A DNA stretch of 64,000 nt from Flavobacterium defluvii. GTDB taxonomy: Bacteria; Bacteroidota; Bacteroidia; Flavobacteriales; Flavobacteriaceae. The position numbers and the translations under genes are program-made. The notes under the pieces were generated by a model. It had not been told where the DNA came from. It saw nothing but the letters and a program-made list of their open reading frames with translations, and made no database searches. Below, in pieces: positions 17,251 through 25,486 of the stretch; position 1 is the stretch's first letter, and every line of letters begins with the position of its first letter. The stretch spans positions 248,001 through 312,000 of the forward strand of contig NZ_FQWC01000003.1 of NCBI RefSeq assembly GCF_900129555.1. The letters run 5' to 3'.

Positions 17251-17256
17251 AGTTAT

Positions 17257-17388
17257 TCAATTGCCTCCAGCTTTAGCTGGAGGTTATAAGAAGTCAATTT
17301 ATCTGGCTTTAGCCAAAAGACATAGTTTGGCTAAAGCCGCTCTTGAGGACAATCATAAATTTCATCCAGCTAAAGCTGGACGCAATTA
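17257..17388. repeat. triple-hairpin intergenic repeat, copy 1
   Basis: Three hairpins occur in a row. CCTCCAGCTTTAGCTGGAGG is at 17264-17283. The stem GGCTTTAGCCAAA/TTTGGCTAAAGCC is at 17305-17317 and 17326-17338. CCAGCTAAAGCTGG is at 17366-17379. The outer edges CAATTGC and GCAATT can also pair. A related copy lies at 42673-42803; the last 28 nt of the two are identical. Confidence 0.75.
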
Positions 17389-17517
17389 AATAAAAAACGT
17401 TGTGTGTCTCTGCGGAATTAAGAATTAAAATAGAACCAGTTTAAACTAGCATTCGCATCAAAATCTTCAGAATATATTTCGCAATCTTTGCATCCGAAAA
17501 AAACAAAAAACAAGTTT

Positions 17518-17745
17518 ATGAGCAAGACAAAACTAATCATCAATAAAAACGGATCAATCAAAATTGAAGGTGATTTTGAAATCATGGATCCGGAAGGAAC
17601 TGTTTACGGATTACAAGGAAGATCTGCACTAGGACTTTGCCGTTGCGGATTATCTGCAAACAAACCATTTTGCGACGGAGGCCACAGAAACGGATTCGAA
17701 CACGATTCTAAAGCGTTTGATTTACCGCCGATGAAAACGAACTAA
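17518..17745 (+). CDS. CDGSH iron-sulfur domain protein
   Basis: The start is set at 17518 (MSKTKLIINKNGS), giving 75 residues. One complete CDGSH-type cluster motif is present: C-R-C-GLSANKPF-C-DGG-H, with three Cys and one His binding a [2Fe-2S] cluster. The N-terminal strands carry the usual GSIKIEGDFEI. Bacterial single-motif members are small soluble dimers that carry electrons or clusters; the partner is unknown. There is no signal peptide. It stands alone, preceded by repeat sequence and followed by a terminator at 17759-17795. Confidence 0.9.
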   Translation: MSKTKLIINKNGSIKIEGDFEIMDPEGTVYGLQGRSALGLCRCGLSANKPFCDGGHRNGFEHDSKAFDLPPMKTN

Positions 17746-17758
17746 TTAGTTTTTAAAA

Positions 17759-17795
17759 ATAAAAAAAGCAGCATTTTCTGGATGCAGCTTTTTTA
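17759..17795 (+). terminator. terminator of the CDGSH gene
   Basis: A hairpin with A-rich left arm (AAAAAAGCAGCAT) and right arm ATGCAGCTTTTTT. They pair with one mismatch and end in a T-run, 14 nt after the stop codon. Confidence 0.65.
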
Positions 17796-17805
17796 TTTAG
17801 AGTCA

Positions 17806-18054
17806 TTACACTTCATTATCTCGAGAGAAAATTAATTTAGTGTCTATACTAATATTTTGTAAATCAGTTTGTAGTGTTTTAAGTCTGGATTCAGAACCAC
17901 TGTCTAAACAAAAAATCTTGCTGTCTTTTATTGTTTTGAGGGTATTCAAATCTAATTTAATATGGTTTTTTAATGCTATTAGTTTTGATTTCTCAAGAAG
18001 ATTACTTTCTGTCAAAAAAAAGATTCCACATTTTTTCTTTCTCCTCGTATTCAT
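17806..18054 (-). CDS. hypothetical protein, possibly a remnant
   Basis: An 82-residue frame downstream of the Imm35-like gene and overlapping its 3' end by 53 nt in another frame. From about residue 16 it reads as plausible coding sequence (LLEKSKLIALKNHIKLDLN..LKTIKDSKIFCLDSG), while the first 15 residues lie in the overlap and are basic and unlike the rest. It may start internally at a non-ATG codon or be the tail of a decayed gene. No family recognised. Its position next to an immunity gene hints at a toxin-system remnant. Confidence 0.35.
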   Translation of the reverse strand: MNTRRKKKCGIFFLTESNLLEKSKLIALKNHIKLDLNTLKTIKDSKIFCLDSGSESRLKTLQTDLQNISIDTKLIFSRDNEV

Positions 18055-18316
18055 AAGCTATTTCATTGTTTCCAGAATTACAAGGTATTTGGTTTCCTGT
18101 TTGTTTGTCAACAAGTATTGGTACGTTTCCGGCGTATATATATTTGGTGTCCCGATTCTGATTATGCCAAAATTGAGAATCATAATAGAAAATCCAGCCA
18201 TACGGTTTTTCAATAGTAAGATGATCTAGAATAACAAGTGAATCACCATCTAAAGATTTTGAATTCTCTACTAATCTGTCAGAAATAATTTTTCTGGCTT
18301 CTTCAAAAGTGAGCAT
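18002..18316 (-). CDS. Imm35/YrhB-family immunity-like protein
   Basis: A 104-residue soluble protein. The pattern A..I..D.L...S, then VILDHLTIEKPYGWIFYYDS, YIYAGNVPILVDKQTG and a closing E-Y-E-E segment follows E. coli YrhB and the Imm35 immunity family. The shared core is GW.F......AGN.P..VDK.(S/T)G. Members protect against polymorphic-toxin effectors, but no toxin gene is adjacent, so this is an orphan. It may defend against toxins from neighbouring cells. The next gene upstream, phzF-like, is 15 nt away on the same strand. Confidence 0.72.
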   Translation of the reverse strand: MLTFEEARKIISDRLVENSKSLDGDSLVILDHLTIEKPYGWIFYYDSQFWHNQNRDTKYIYAGNVPILVDKQTGNQIPCNSGNNEIAYEYEEKEKMWNLFFDRK

Positions 18317-18331
18317 AATTAAAGAAAGTTT

Positions 18332-19234
18332 TTATATATAAAGTTCCCCCTTCATCGTAATTATCGAAGAACCTCCAACCAAAATATCTTCCTCACGATT
18401 CATAACTTCAATCATTGAGGCTTGTTTTAACCTTACGCCCTGAAGAATTTTATATTCTTTGTCGGATTTAGTGAATTTCTTTTGTGTTAAAAAACCAATT
18501 AAGGGACCCGCAGCTGTTCCTGTTGCCGGATCTTCATTTATTCCGATTATCGGGTTGAAAAATCTCGTTTCAACTATATGTTCCTGATCTTCATTGGCAG
18601 GGGTAAAACAATAAAAACCTTCAAAATTATATTCTTTTGAAATTTCGATTAAGAGTTTATTGTCTGGAACAAAGCTGTTTAGTAACTCACTGTTTTTTAT
18701 AGGAACCATTGTGTGTGCTACTTCTGTTTTAACTACTGTTGGCACAAAAGCGTTTACATCCAAATCTTCAATTTTTAAACCAAGAGCTACAGCAATTTTG
18801 TAAGTTGGAATTTCCTGTTTAATAACAGCCGATTTTTGATGCATTTGAACAAGAGGATAAAACGTAACCGGATCAAAAGTAACCGTTAGCGGAATTGCCG
18901 AATCTTTCATGATTACAAAAAGTTCACTTTCGTTTTGTTCGTCAAAAATTGGCATTCCTTTTAGCAAAGCACCGCAGACCGCACCTAGTAAATTGTGTCC
19001 TGCACCGTCAATCTCGATTCCGGTTGGGGTAAACGAACGTACCATGAGCGCTTTTTCTCTAGAAGAATAATAGACAAATGAGGTTTCAGAATAGCCAAAT
19101 TCTTTAGAAATATCTTTATAAGTTTCCAGTTTTAAATTGCCATCTGTAAAAACCACCGAAAGTGGATTTCCTTTGTAGCTTTCGTTTGAAAACACATCTA
19201 AAACGTAATATTCTAATGCTTTTCTTCCTTCCAT
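18332..19234 (-). CDS. PhzF-family isomerase/epimerase
   Basis: A 300-residue protein of the PhzF fold (two diaminopimelate-epimerase-like halves). The N-terminus YYVLDVFSNESYKGNPLSVV matches the family motif Y..D.F....+.GNP..V. The catalytic glutamate is E50 in FGYSETSFV. The second half has NPIIGINEDPATGTAAGPL, the family's EDPATG signature. It probably isomerises a small acidic or aromatic metabolite. A role in phenazine synthesis is not implied, as no other phz genes are present. It could be transcribed with the downstream Imm35-like gene. Confidence 0.9.
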   Translation of the reverse strand: MEGRKALEYYVLDVFSNESYKGNPLSVVFTDGNLKLETYKDISKEFGYSETSFVYYSSREKALMVRSFTPTGIEIDGAGHNLLGAVCGALLKGMPIFDEQNESELFVIMKDSAIPLTVTFDPVTFYPLVQMHQKSAVIKQEIPTYKIAVALGLKIEDLDVNAFVPTVVKTEVAHTMVPIKNSELLNSFVPDNKLLIEISKEYNFEGFYCFTPANEDQEHIVETRFFNPIIGINEDPATGTAAGPLIGFLTQKKFTKSDKEYKILQGVRLKQASMIEVMNREEDILVGGSSIITMKGELYI

Positions 19235-19307
19235 TCCTTTTCTTTTTTAGCTGAGATTTTTTAAACGGAATAAAATTACATTTTATAAAACATCAAAACA
19301 ACAGTAT

Positions 19308-19865
19308 TTACAACATTCGTTTTCCTTCGGCACTAAATTTTATTGCTTTTTCTAATCTCGCAATTCTGGTTTTTTCTTGCTTGGCGCTCATAATCACATG
19401 AATTATTACTTTTCTGTACGATGGCGCCTGATTACTGAAATATTCCCAGGCTGTTTTGTTGGCTTTAAATTGTTTTTCGAGTTCCGGATCGAGAACATAT
19501 GCTTCATTTTCATGCGAGTAAATTTTGGATCTTTCTTCAGATCTTAATTCGTAAGCTTTTATTCCGGCTTCTTTCATCAATCCGGCTTTTGTGAGTGCTT
19601 CAACTTTTTTAATATTTATAGCGCTCCAAATGCTTGATTTTTTTCTCGGTGTAAATCGTATCGTATAACTTTCATCATCAATAGTTTTTCGAATACCGTC
19701 AATCCAGCCAAAACAAAGCGCCTGATCTACAGATTCTGACCAGGTCATAGATGGTTTTTTCGTGCTTACTTTATAGAAACCAACTACAAGTTCAGTTTCT
19801 TTTTGGTAATGCTTTTCTAACCATTCTCTGAATTTTTCTTGGGTTGCGAAAAAAGTTGGGGTCAT
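19308..19865 (-). CDS. YdeI/OmpD-associated (OmdA) family protein
   Basis: A 185-residue soluble protein with the signature pattern of this family: F.EWLEKHYQKETELVVGFYK, then SMTWSESVDQALCFGWIDG, YTIRFTPRKKSSIWSAINI and the C-terminal FKANKTAWEYFSNQAPSYRK..IHVIMSAKQEKTR. Family members have been called bacteriocin-protection proteins, but the mechanism is not known. The length is normal. It is followed 73 nt on by the phzF-like gene on the same strand. There is no signal peptide, so it acts in the cytoplasm. Confidence 0.87.
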   Translation of the reverse strand: MTPTFFATQEKFREWLEKHYQKETELVVGFYKVSTKKPSMTWSESVDQALCFGWIDGIRKTIDDESYTIRFTPRKKSSIWSAINIKKVEALTKAGLMKEAGIKAYELRSEERSKIYSHENEAYVLDPELEKQFKANKTAWEYFSNQAPSYRKVIIHVIMSAKQEKTRIARLEKAIKFSAEGKRML

Positions 19866-19883
19866 TTGTAGTATTTAAAAGTT

Positions 19884-20162
19884 CTACAGATTAGCAATAA
19901 ATCTAACAATCCATAAAAGTATAATAAATAACAGAAAAGAAAACTGAACCTTATTGACTTTTTCATTTCCAAACCTTTTTACCAATAATCGATCAATCAA
20001 CAAAACAAGAAAAACCGGAATTAAACCCATTAAAATGTAAATCCCTAATAATCCATCTTGAGCTGAATTTCCGGTTATCAGGATTATGGCATAAATTATT
20101 CCGGCTAAAATGGAGAGAATTCCTAAGATGAAAAATAGAGTTATGTTTTTTGGGAAGTTCAT
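19884..20162 (-). CDS. small membrane protein, three predicted helices
   Basis: A 92-residue hydrophobic protein with helices at about residues 7-29, 38-58 and 72-90, and a basic loop (LLVKRFGNEKVNK) between the second and third. No family recognised. Its ATG overlaps the stop of the upstream membrane-protein gene (4-nt ATGA overlap), so the two are co-translated and may form a complex. The YdeI/OmdA gene follows 18 nt downstream. Confidence 0.65.
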   Translation of the reverse strand: MNFPKNITLFFILGILSILAGIIYAIILITGNSAQDGLLGIYILMGLIPVFLVLLIDRLLVKRFGNEKVNKVQFSFLLFIILLWIVRFIANL

Positions 20163-20551
20163 ATAGTGGTTTTGATTATTTTTCTTGTACGAAAGAAAAT
20201 TAGAACTGAAATAGTAAAATTAGTCAAAAGTTCGATTAAAGCTTCATGGCTAACTATTTCAAAACAACCTGTTATGAAAACCAATATCGAAAAGAAAATA
20301 TTAAACCAACCAAATGGTAAAAGAAAAAAAACTTTGGCAGGGTTAGATTTCCAAAATTTTAAAAATGAAAGTAAAATAATCAATATACCAAGTCCTGAAC
20401 TAATCCAGCAGCTCCATAAAAAAAATCCGAACGTTTCAAATCCGTGAAACCATCCCGGATCTTCGAAGAAATAAATAAAAAATATAATGACTGACCAGAT
20501 ATTGGTAATTAAAAGAGATGATAATAAACTTTTGTAAATAGTGTTTTTCAT
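20159..20551 (-). CDS. small membrane protein, about four helices
   Basis: A 130-residue protein with hydrophobic segments at about 8-28, 40-62, 74-94 and 100-118, and a basic C-terminus (FFRTRKIIKTTI). No motif of a known family is visible. It overlaps the following membrane-protein gene by 4 nt, an operon sign. Its function is unknown; the pair looks like a small integral-membrane complex. Confidence 0.65.
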   Translation of the reverse strand: MKNTIYKSLLSSLLITNIWSVIIFFIYFFEDPGWFHGFETFGFFLWSCWISSGLGILIILLSFLKFWKSNPAKVFFLLPFGWFNIFFSILVFITGCFEIVSHEALIELLTNFTISVLIFFRTRKIIKTTI

Positions 20552-20681
20552 GATTTTGGTGGTTTTTGGTTAATAGAATTAACACTATACATTTATCATG
20601 CCGAAGGATTTATTAATTTAATTCTGGATCATTTGATTTTTTCCCTCAACTTTGCAAAACAAATCTCAATACAAAAACCAA

Positions 20682-21224
20682 ATGGAAGAATTCGGCAAAA
20701 TATTAGTTTCAGAAACAGCAGCAAATAGCGAAAATCCGCAGGACATTATCAATTCAAATATTTCGATAATTAATTTAATGCGCGAAGAAAAAGTAAACGA
20801 CGACTTCATTCACGAAGATGCTTTATTGAGTTATTATTTAGATTATTATGCTTCGCAATATTCGGCTGGCAATTTTTCGCAGTTTGTCTACAATTCAGGC
20901 TGGAATAAAGAACTGAACGAATTAATCGAAGAAGGTTTGGCTTTAATTGGTGCCGAAAAACATTTAGAATTATTTCAGGCGCAGTCAAAAAGAGTCAAAC
21001 TGCTGAGTTCGGTTAAAATTGGTAAATTTTTAAAAGGAAAGCTAGAAGGTGTAAACCCGACAAGAGATTTACTTAACAATAGTGCATTTTTTGAATTGGA
21101 TGAAAATCTGGTTCAGCTTAATGCCGATTTCCTAAAAAACCATCCTGATTTTGAAGCGCTTCCGGTAGAAGAGATATTTGCCGTTTTAGAAGAATTTGTT
21201 GGGCATGAAATTAAAAGGGCTTAG
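20682..21224 (+). CDS. DMP19/DUF4375-like protein
   Basis: The ATG at 20682 (MEEFGKILVSETAAN) is preferred over a TTG 30 nt upstream. The 180-residue acidic, helical protein carries the DMP19-type core: DDFIHEDALLSYYLDYYASQYSAGNFSQFVYNSGW followed by LIEEGLALIGAEKHLELF. The family takes its name from a Neisseria DNA-mimic protein; whether this member mimics DNA is not known. The C-terminal third (LNADFLKNHPDFEALP..) is typical of Bacteroidota members. It appears to be a single gene. Confidence 0.75.
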   Translation: MEEFGKILVSETAANSENPQDIINSNISIINLMREEKVNDDFIHEDALLSYYLDYYASQYSAGNFSQFVYNSGWNKELNELIEEGLALIGAEKHLELFQAQSKRVKLLSSVKIGKFLKGKLEGVNPTRDLLNNSAFFELDENLVQLNADFLKNHPDFEALPVEEIFAVLEEFVGHEIKRA

Positions 21225-21367
21225 ACTTTTAAGGTTCAAAGAAGCAGAGTAACAAATGGTCAGAGGTTTTTTGGTAAAATTTAGCTAATCTTTTCTATCT
21301 TCACACAGCATTTGCAATATCTTTATTAATTTCGCTTTGAGTGATTTATCTATTTAAAATAGCCAAA

Positions 21368-22912
21368 ATGAGATTTAAGTACTGCCCAGTTTTGCTCGTT
21401 CTTTTTGCACAAACAGCAATTTCTCAAAACAAAATCAACCTTTTTTCAGAGATCAATTACAATTCGATTCCTGCGGTTTCTTTAACAGATTATAAATCGG
21501 TTCAGGAAAGAGATCAAAAATTTCAAAACCCAAATATTGCACTGGGAATCGGAATTTCCGGCGGAGGCTCGCGCGCGCAGTTTTTCAGCATGGGCGTTCT
21601 CCTCGGGCTCGAAGAAATCAGTGAAAACTATCTCGAACGTAATTTTTTAAATGAAATCGATTATTACTCAACCGTTTCCGGAGGCTGTTTTTCGGCGGGA
21701 TATTATTTAACGGTTCTTAAAAATAAACTCCATAACGACAACTGTTCCTTTAACGAATTTTATTTTTCAAAAGCCGATGCTTACAAAGATTATGTAGATA
21801 AATCGGCCAATATTTTATCACTTTTAAATAACAGCCGAAACGAAAAAGGCGATAAAATTCCGATGACACAGCGCATCGATGCAGACATTCTGCAATACGA
21901 TATCACAAATCCTGCAAACAAAGACAAATTTGATACTCAAATGCTTTTGTCCGATTTTTTTGTTTCAAAAGAAAGTAAAAAAGAACCTTCTTTGCCCATG
22001 TTTGTGGCAAACGGAACCGCTTTTAATAACGGCGAACGAATTCCGTTTATGCCTCATATCATCAAAGGGTTAGCAATTGATGAATCACTCGCTCCGAATA
22101 AAGCTGATCTCGTTTTGAACGAAAACAAAATCAACGATGGTTACAATTTTCCGGTTACATACGGTATCACGGCAAGTTCTGCTTTTCCGGGAGTTCTGCC
22201 AAAAGTGAAATTCGGAATAAAAAATCAGGATAAAATTTTATGTATTATCGATGGCGGTGCATCAGATAATATGGGTTATAAAACGCTTGTCGAATTACTT
22301 CATGCTGATACTAAAGTTGAGGACAAAAATAAAAAGGCACTTTTTATTGATTGTCTGGGTCCAGGAAAAAAAACGCCTTATATCAATGATAAAAAAATAG
22401 GACTTCTTTCGTTGTTTGAAACAGCTTCACTTTATACAGTTCAAACAAGATACATTACTTTTGATAAAGATGTCGAAAATACTTTTGAGCGCTATAAAAT
22501 TCCAACAAAGAATTATCAGATTATTGGTTTTACGACCATTCGAAGCCATTTACAAAAAATGGAAAAAGACGAAAAATATGAAGAATTGTTAACAGAATTA
22601 AAAAACACCAATGACGATTCTGCCGGCTGGTTTAAATTATATACTGATTTTAAAACTGATGTCGTAAATAGATTCGGCGAAAGTGCATTCAGAAAAAATA
22701 AAGACGGAGAAATAATTGCAGCAACACTTCAAAAAGATAAATTTTCAGAATTTTCGGCTGGCGAAGTTTTGTTATTATACGAATACGCATCGCACATCGA
22801 AACAAAACTAAGAATCAGACCCGAAGAAAGAGATATGCTGCTTTTGGCCGGAAGATTTGTAGTGTTTTTAAAAACCAATGAATTAAGAGAATTATTGGTA
22901 GAATATAAATAA
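21368..22912 (+). CDS. patatin-like phospholipase, secreted
   Basis: The start at 21368 gives a signal peptide (MRFKYCPVLLVLFAQTAISQ) and 514 residues. The patatin fold is shown by the oxyanion loop GISGGGSRAQFF (residues 62-73), the nucleophile S104 in TVSGG, and the Asp of the dyad in IIDGGASDNMG (D295). The first Gly of the usual GxSxG is replaced by Thr, as in some cPLA2-like members. It should hydrolyse acyl chains of phospholipids in the periplasm or outside the cell. No T9SS tail is present. A lipoprotein gene follows 91 nt downstream on the same strand. Confidence 0.88.
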   Translation: MRFKYCPVLLVLFAQTAISQNKINLFSEINYNSIPAVSLTDYKSVQERDQKFQNPNIALGIGISGGGSRAQFFSMGVLLGLEEISENYLERNFLNEIDYYSTVSGGCFSAGYYLTVLKNKLHNDNCSFNEFYFSKADAYKDYVDKSANILSLLNNSRNEKGDKIPMTQRIDADILQYDITNPANKDKFDTQMLLSDFFVSKESKKEPSLPMFVANGTAFNNGERIPFMPHIIKGLAIDESLAPNKADLVLNENKINDGYNFPVTYGITASSAFPGVLPKVKFGIKNQDKILCIIDGGASDNMGYKTLVELLHADTKVEDKNKKALFIDCLGPGKKTPYINDKKIGLLSLFETASLYTVQTRYITFDKDVENTFERYKIPTKNYQIIGFTTIRSHLQKMEKDEKYEELLTELKNTNDDSAGWFKLYTDFKTDVVNRFGESAFRKNKDGEIIAATLQKDKFSEFSAGEVLLLYEYASHIETKLRIRPEERDMLLLAGRFVVFLKTNELRELLVEYK

Positions 22913-23003
22913 TTTATCAATTTTATTAAATTTTTGATTTTATTTAAAAAGCTAATTAAGAATAGTTTATATTTGATAGCCCCTAATTTTAAAATCAAAT
23001 CCA

Positions 23004-23897
23004 ATGAAAATTAAAACCTACTTAATTCTCAGTGGCGCTTTTCTATTTCTATCTTGTGGAAAAAACGAAAAACAGATCATTGACGAAAACGCCCCATCGT
23101 TAGCCGTTCAGTCTGAAACCCCAAAAGCAGTCGAACAGCTGGTTTTCAAAAAAAGCGAAGACATTGTGCCTTCTGAAGAACTCGATTTGAGCCTGCTCAA
23201 AAAAACCACCGAAAATCTAAACATCGAATATTCAAACATTAAAATTGAAGATGTAAGTTCTATTCGTTATAATGACAAAACAACTTTTTTTGTTATTTGT
23301 ACTACCCATAAAAGCCAGAAAGCAAAATCAAAAGAAGAAGATTTAGGCAATTTCTACGAAAGAAAATACGTTTTTGTAAATAACGAAGACGGAAAAATTC
23401 TGGCTGAAGAAACAGATAAAAATCTTGGTTACTATGAAAATGAAGGTTTACGAGCTGCAAAAACTTATATTTTAAAAGATTTATTACAGTTGAATGAAAA
23501 AACTCAGGCAATTGCTTTAAGTACAGAAGTTTATTCAAACAGCAGAGTTGTAATGTATTCTGAAGAAAAGTTTACAATCGTAACTTTTGACGGTAAAAAA
23601 ATGCATAAAGTTCTCTACGAATATCCTATCCGGTTGACAAACGGAGATTCGAACGGAGCAGGAACGTATCAAATAGAGACTTTAGAAACGGGAATAAGCC
23701 TTTCGGATTCAGAAACAAATGGTTTTTATGACATATTGGTTTCAAAAATCTTTACGTATGAAGATGCTGCCGAAGAAGATCTGGAAAACGATATTCAGAA
23801 AAAAAACGATCTGAAAGTCAAAAAAGAATTTCAAAAATTGAAGTTTGACGGAAAAACGTATAATTTTAAAAAAGACGATCAGAATCGTTTTCTGTAA
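23004..23897 (+). CDS. lipoprotein of unknown function
   Basis: A 297-residue protein with a lipoprotein signal (MKIKTYLILSGAFLFLSC; lipidated C18). The mature part is rich in Lys/Glu and beta-prone segments (FFVICTTHKSQ, YVFVNNEDGKIL, YSEEKFTIVTFDGKK). No family recognised. A perfect -7 element TATATTTG is at 22968-22975, with a poorer TTTA at the -33 site. It may be transcribed with the next gene, the TPR protein, 25 nt downstream. It is probably anchored in the outer or inner membrane, facing the periplasm. Confidence 0.75.
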   Translation: MKIKTYLILSGAFLFLSCGKNEKQIIDENAPSLAVQSETPKAVEQLVFKKSEDIVPSEELDLSLLKKTTENLNIEYSNIKIEDVSSIRYNDKTTFFVICTTHKSQKAKSKEEDLGNFYERKYVFVNNEDGKILAEETDKNLGYYENEGLRAAKTYILKDLLQLNEKTQAIALSTEVYSNSRVVMYSEEKFTIVTFDGKKMHKVLYEYPIRLTNGDSNGAGTYQIETLETGISLSDSETNGFYDILVSKIFTYEDAAEEDLENDIQKKNDLKVKKEFQKLKFDGKTYNFKKDDQNRFL

Positions 23898-23922
23898 TTT
23901 CGCATTCAATTAAATTTTAAAA

Positions 23923-25332
23923 ATGTTTAAAAAGATACTTTTTGCTTTACTGATTTGGCCTTTTTTCTTGTTGGCTCAGGAAAAGCAAAACGAAGTGTCA
24001 GAAAATGTTACGCGCTATTTTTATGAAAATCAGGTTGTTTCTGCTGCTATTTGGTATGGCGCAGATAAAAAAACCGATAGTTCAAAAACCTATTATCCAA
24101 CCGGAAATTTAAACGAAGTTTTTTATTTTGATAAAGACGGATTAAAAGACGGCGATTGTTTTCAGTATAATAATCAGGGCGAAAAACTCGTGACCTGGAA
24201 TTTTGCACACGGCAAAATGACCGGAAGAACAGATCATAAACTACCGTTTGCTAAAGACCGTGAAGAATCAGTCAAAAAAGCATTAAAAATGCTAACAGAT
24301 ATTAATGCTAAAACTAATTTTAATCCAGCCAATATTAACGATTTATACAATCGCGGCGTTTTGGGAGTTAGTCTTGGAAATAATACTTTGGCAATAGAAG
24401 ATTTAAAAAAAGTTGAATATTCGATTGACAAAGATCCAAAAAACAAAAATCTTGTTCTAGCTGATTCTGCCCAAAAGAAAACAGCCGTTTTTAGAAGCAA
24501 ACTTTACGACCGAATGGCAAGCGTTTATGCTCAGCTCGAAATGGATGGTTTTGCTTTCAATTATTATTACAAAGCAATTAGGAATGCACCCGATGATTAT
24601 CGCATTTTATTTAACTTTGCAACATTGTTGCAAAAAAGAAAAATAAACGATCTTGCGTACCATTATTTTGAAAAAATAATAAAAGAAAAACCAAATCAAC
24701 CTCAATCATACTGGGCGATTTCCAGGTTATTGACAGAAATGGGCGAATATAAAAAAGCATTTGAAAATATCGAGAAAGCTTTTCAATATGATAAAGAAAA
24801 TCCAGAAAAAAGGCCTTCGTATGGAGGTCGGGATTTAAAGTCAATTCGCGGTTTGCTTTATCATAAACTTGGAGAATCTAAAAAAGGAATTGCCGATTTA
24901 AAAGCTGCATTAGAGACAAATAAAGAAAATGCCTATGCGATGAAAAATCTCGGGATTATTTATCTTGATCAAAAGAAATATGATGAAGCCTGCCAATTGT
25001 TTCAAAAAGCAAAAGAACTCAATTATTCTCAGATTTACGATGAAAACGATTTGGATGCCCTTTTAGAAAGTGCCTGCAATAAATATCCGTTAGAAAAATC
25101 ATCTAAAACTAAGCTGTTCATTTCTCCAAATCCTGCACAAACAACAATTTCTGTAGAAAATCTTAATTCTAAAAACTTCGACTTTGAGTTTTTTAATTTT
25201 GAATCAAAATCGGTTTTAAAAGGAAAAACCAGCGAAGGAACAATTAACATCATCGCACTCGAATCCGGATTTTATGTTTTAAAAGTAACTTTTGGAGATT
25301 CTGCAGAAACTTTTAAAGTCATTAAAGAATAG
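23923..25332 (+). CDS. secreted TPR protein with T9SS type A sorting domain
   Basis: A 469-residue protein: signal peptide (MFKKILFALLIWPFFLLAQ), a MORN-like or antitoxin-like strand repeat at about 45-95 (YYPTGNLNEVFYFDKDGLKDGDCF), TPR repeats at about 125-380 (for example AYAMKNLGIIYLDQKKYDEAC), and from about 397 a T9SS C-terminal sorting domain (LFISPNPAQTTISVEN ... GFYVLKVTFGDSAETFKVIKE). It should cross the outer membrane by the type IX secretion system and be attached to the cell surface or released. The TPR part suggests protein binding. Confidence 0.88.
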   Translation: MFKKILFALLIWPFFLLAQEKQNEVSENVTRYFYENQVVSAAIWYGADKKTDSSKTYYPTGNLNEVFYFDKDGLKDGDCFQYNNQGEKLVTWNFAHGKMTGRTDHKLPFAKDREESVKKALKMLTDINAKTNFNPANINDLYNRGVLGVSLGNNTLAIEDLKKVEYSIDKDPKNKNLVLADSAQKKTAVFRSKLYDRMASVYAQLEMDGFAFNYYYKAIRNAPDDYRILFNFATLLQKRKINDLAYHYFEKIIKEKPNQPQSYWAISRLLTEMGEYKKAFENIEKAFQYDKENPEKRPSYGGRDLKSIRGLLYHKLGESKKGIADLKAALETNKENAYAMKNLGIIYLDQKKYDEACQLFQKAKELNYSQIYDENDLDALLESACNKYPLEKSSKTKLFISPNPAQTTISVENLNSKNFDFEFFNFESKSVLKGKTSEGTINIIALESGFYVLKVTFGDSAETFKVIKE

Positions 25333-25486
25333 ATCAAAAACTCTCTGTACTTCTTTGCAAAAACTTCGCGCATCTCTGTGAAATTCACGAAATAACTTTA
25401 GAATAAACTTTCTATCTAATCTTAGCAAACATTTCATTAAATTTGCTTCCGTTATTAAAAAATACAATAGTTATAAAAAACAAGCT

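Noticed and set aside
18332..19234. Considered as part of a phenazine biosynthesis cluster
   Set aside because: No other phz genes are nearby; PhzF-fold proteins are widespread with other functions.
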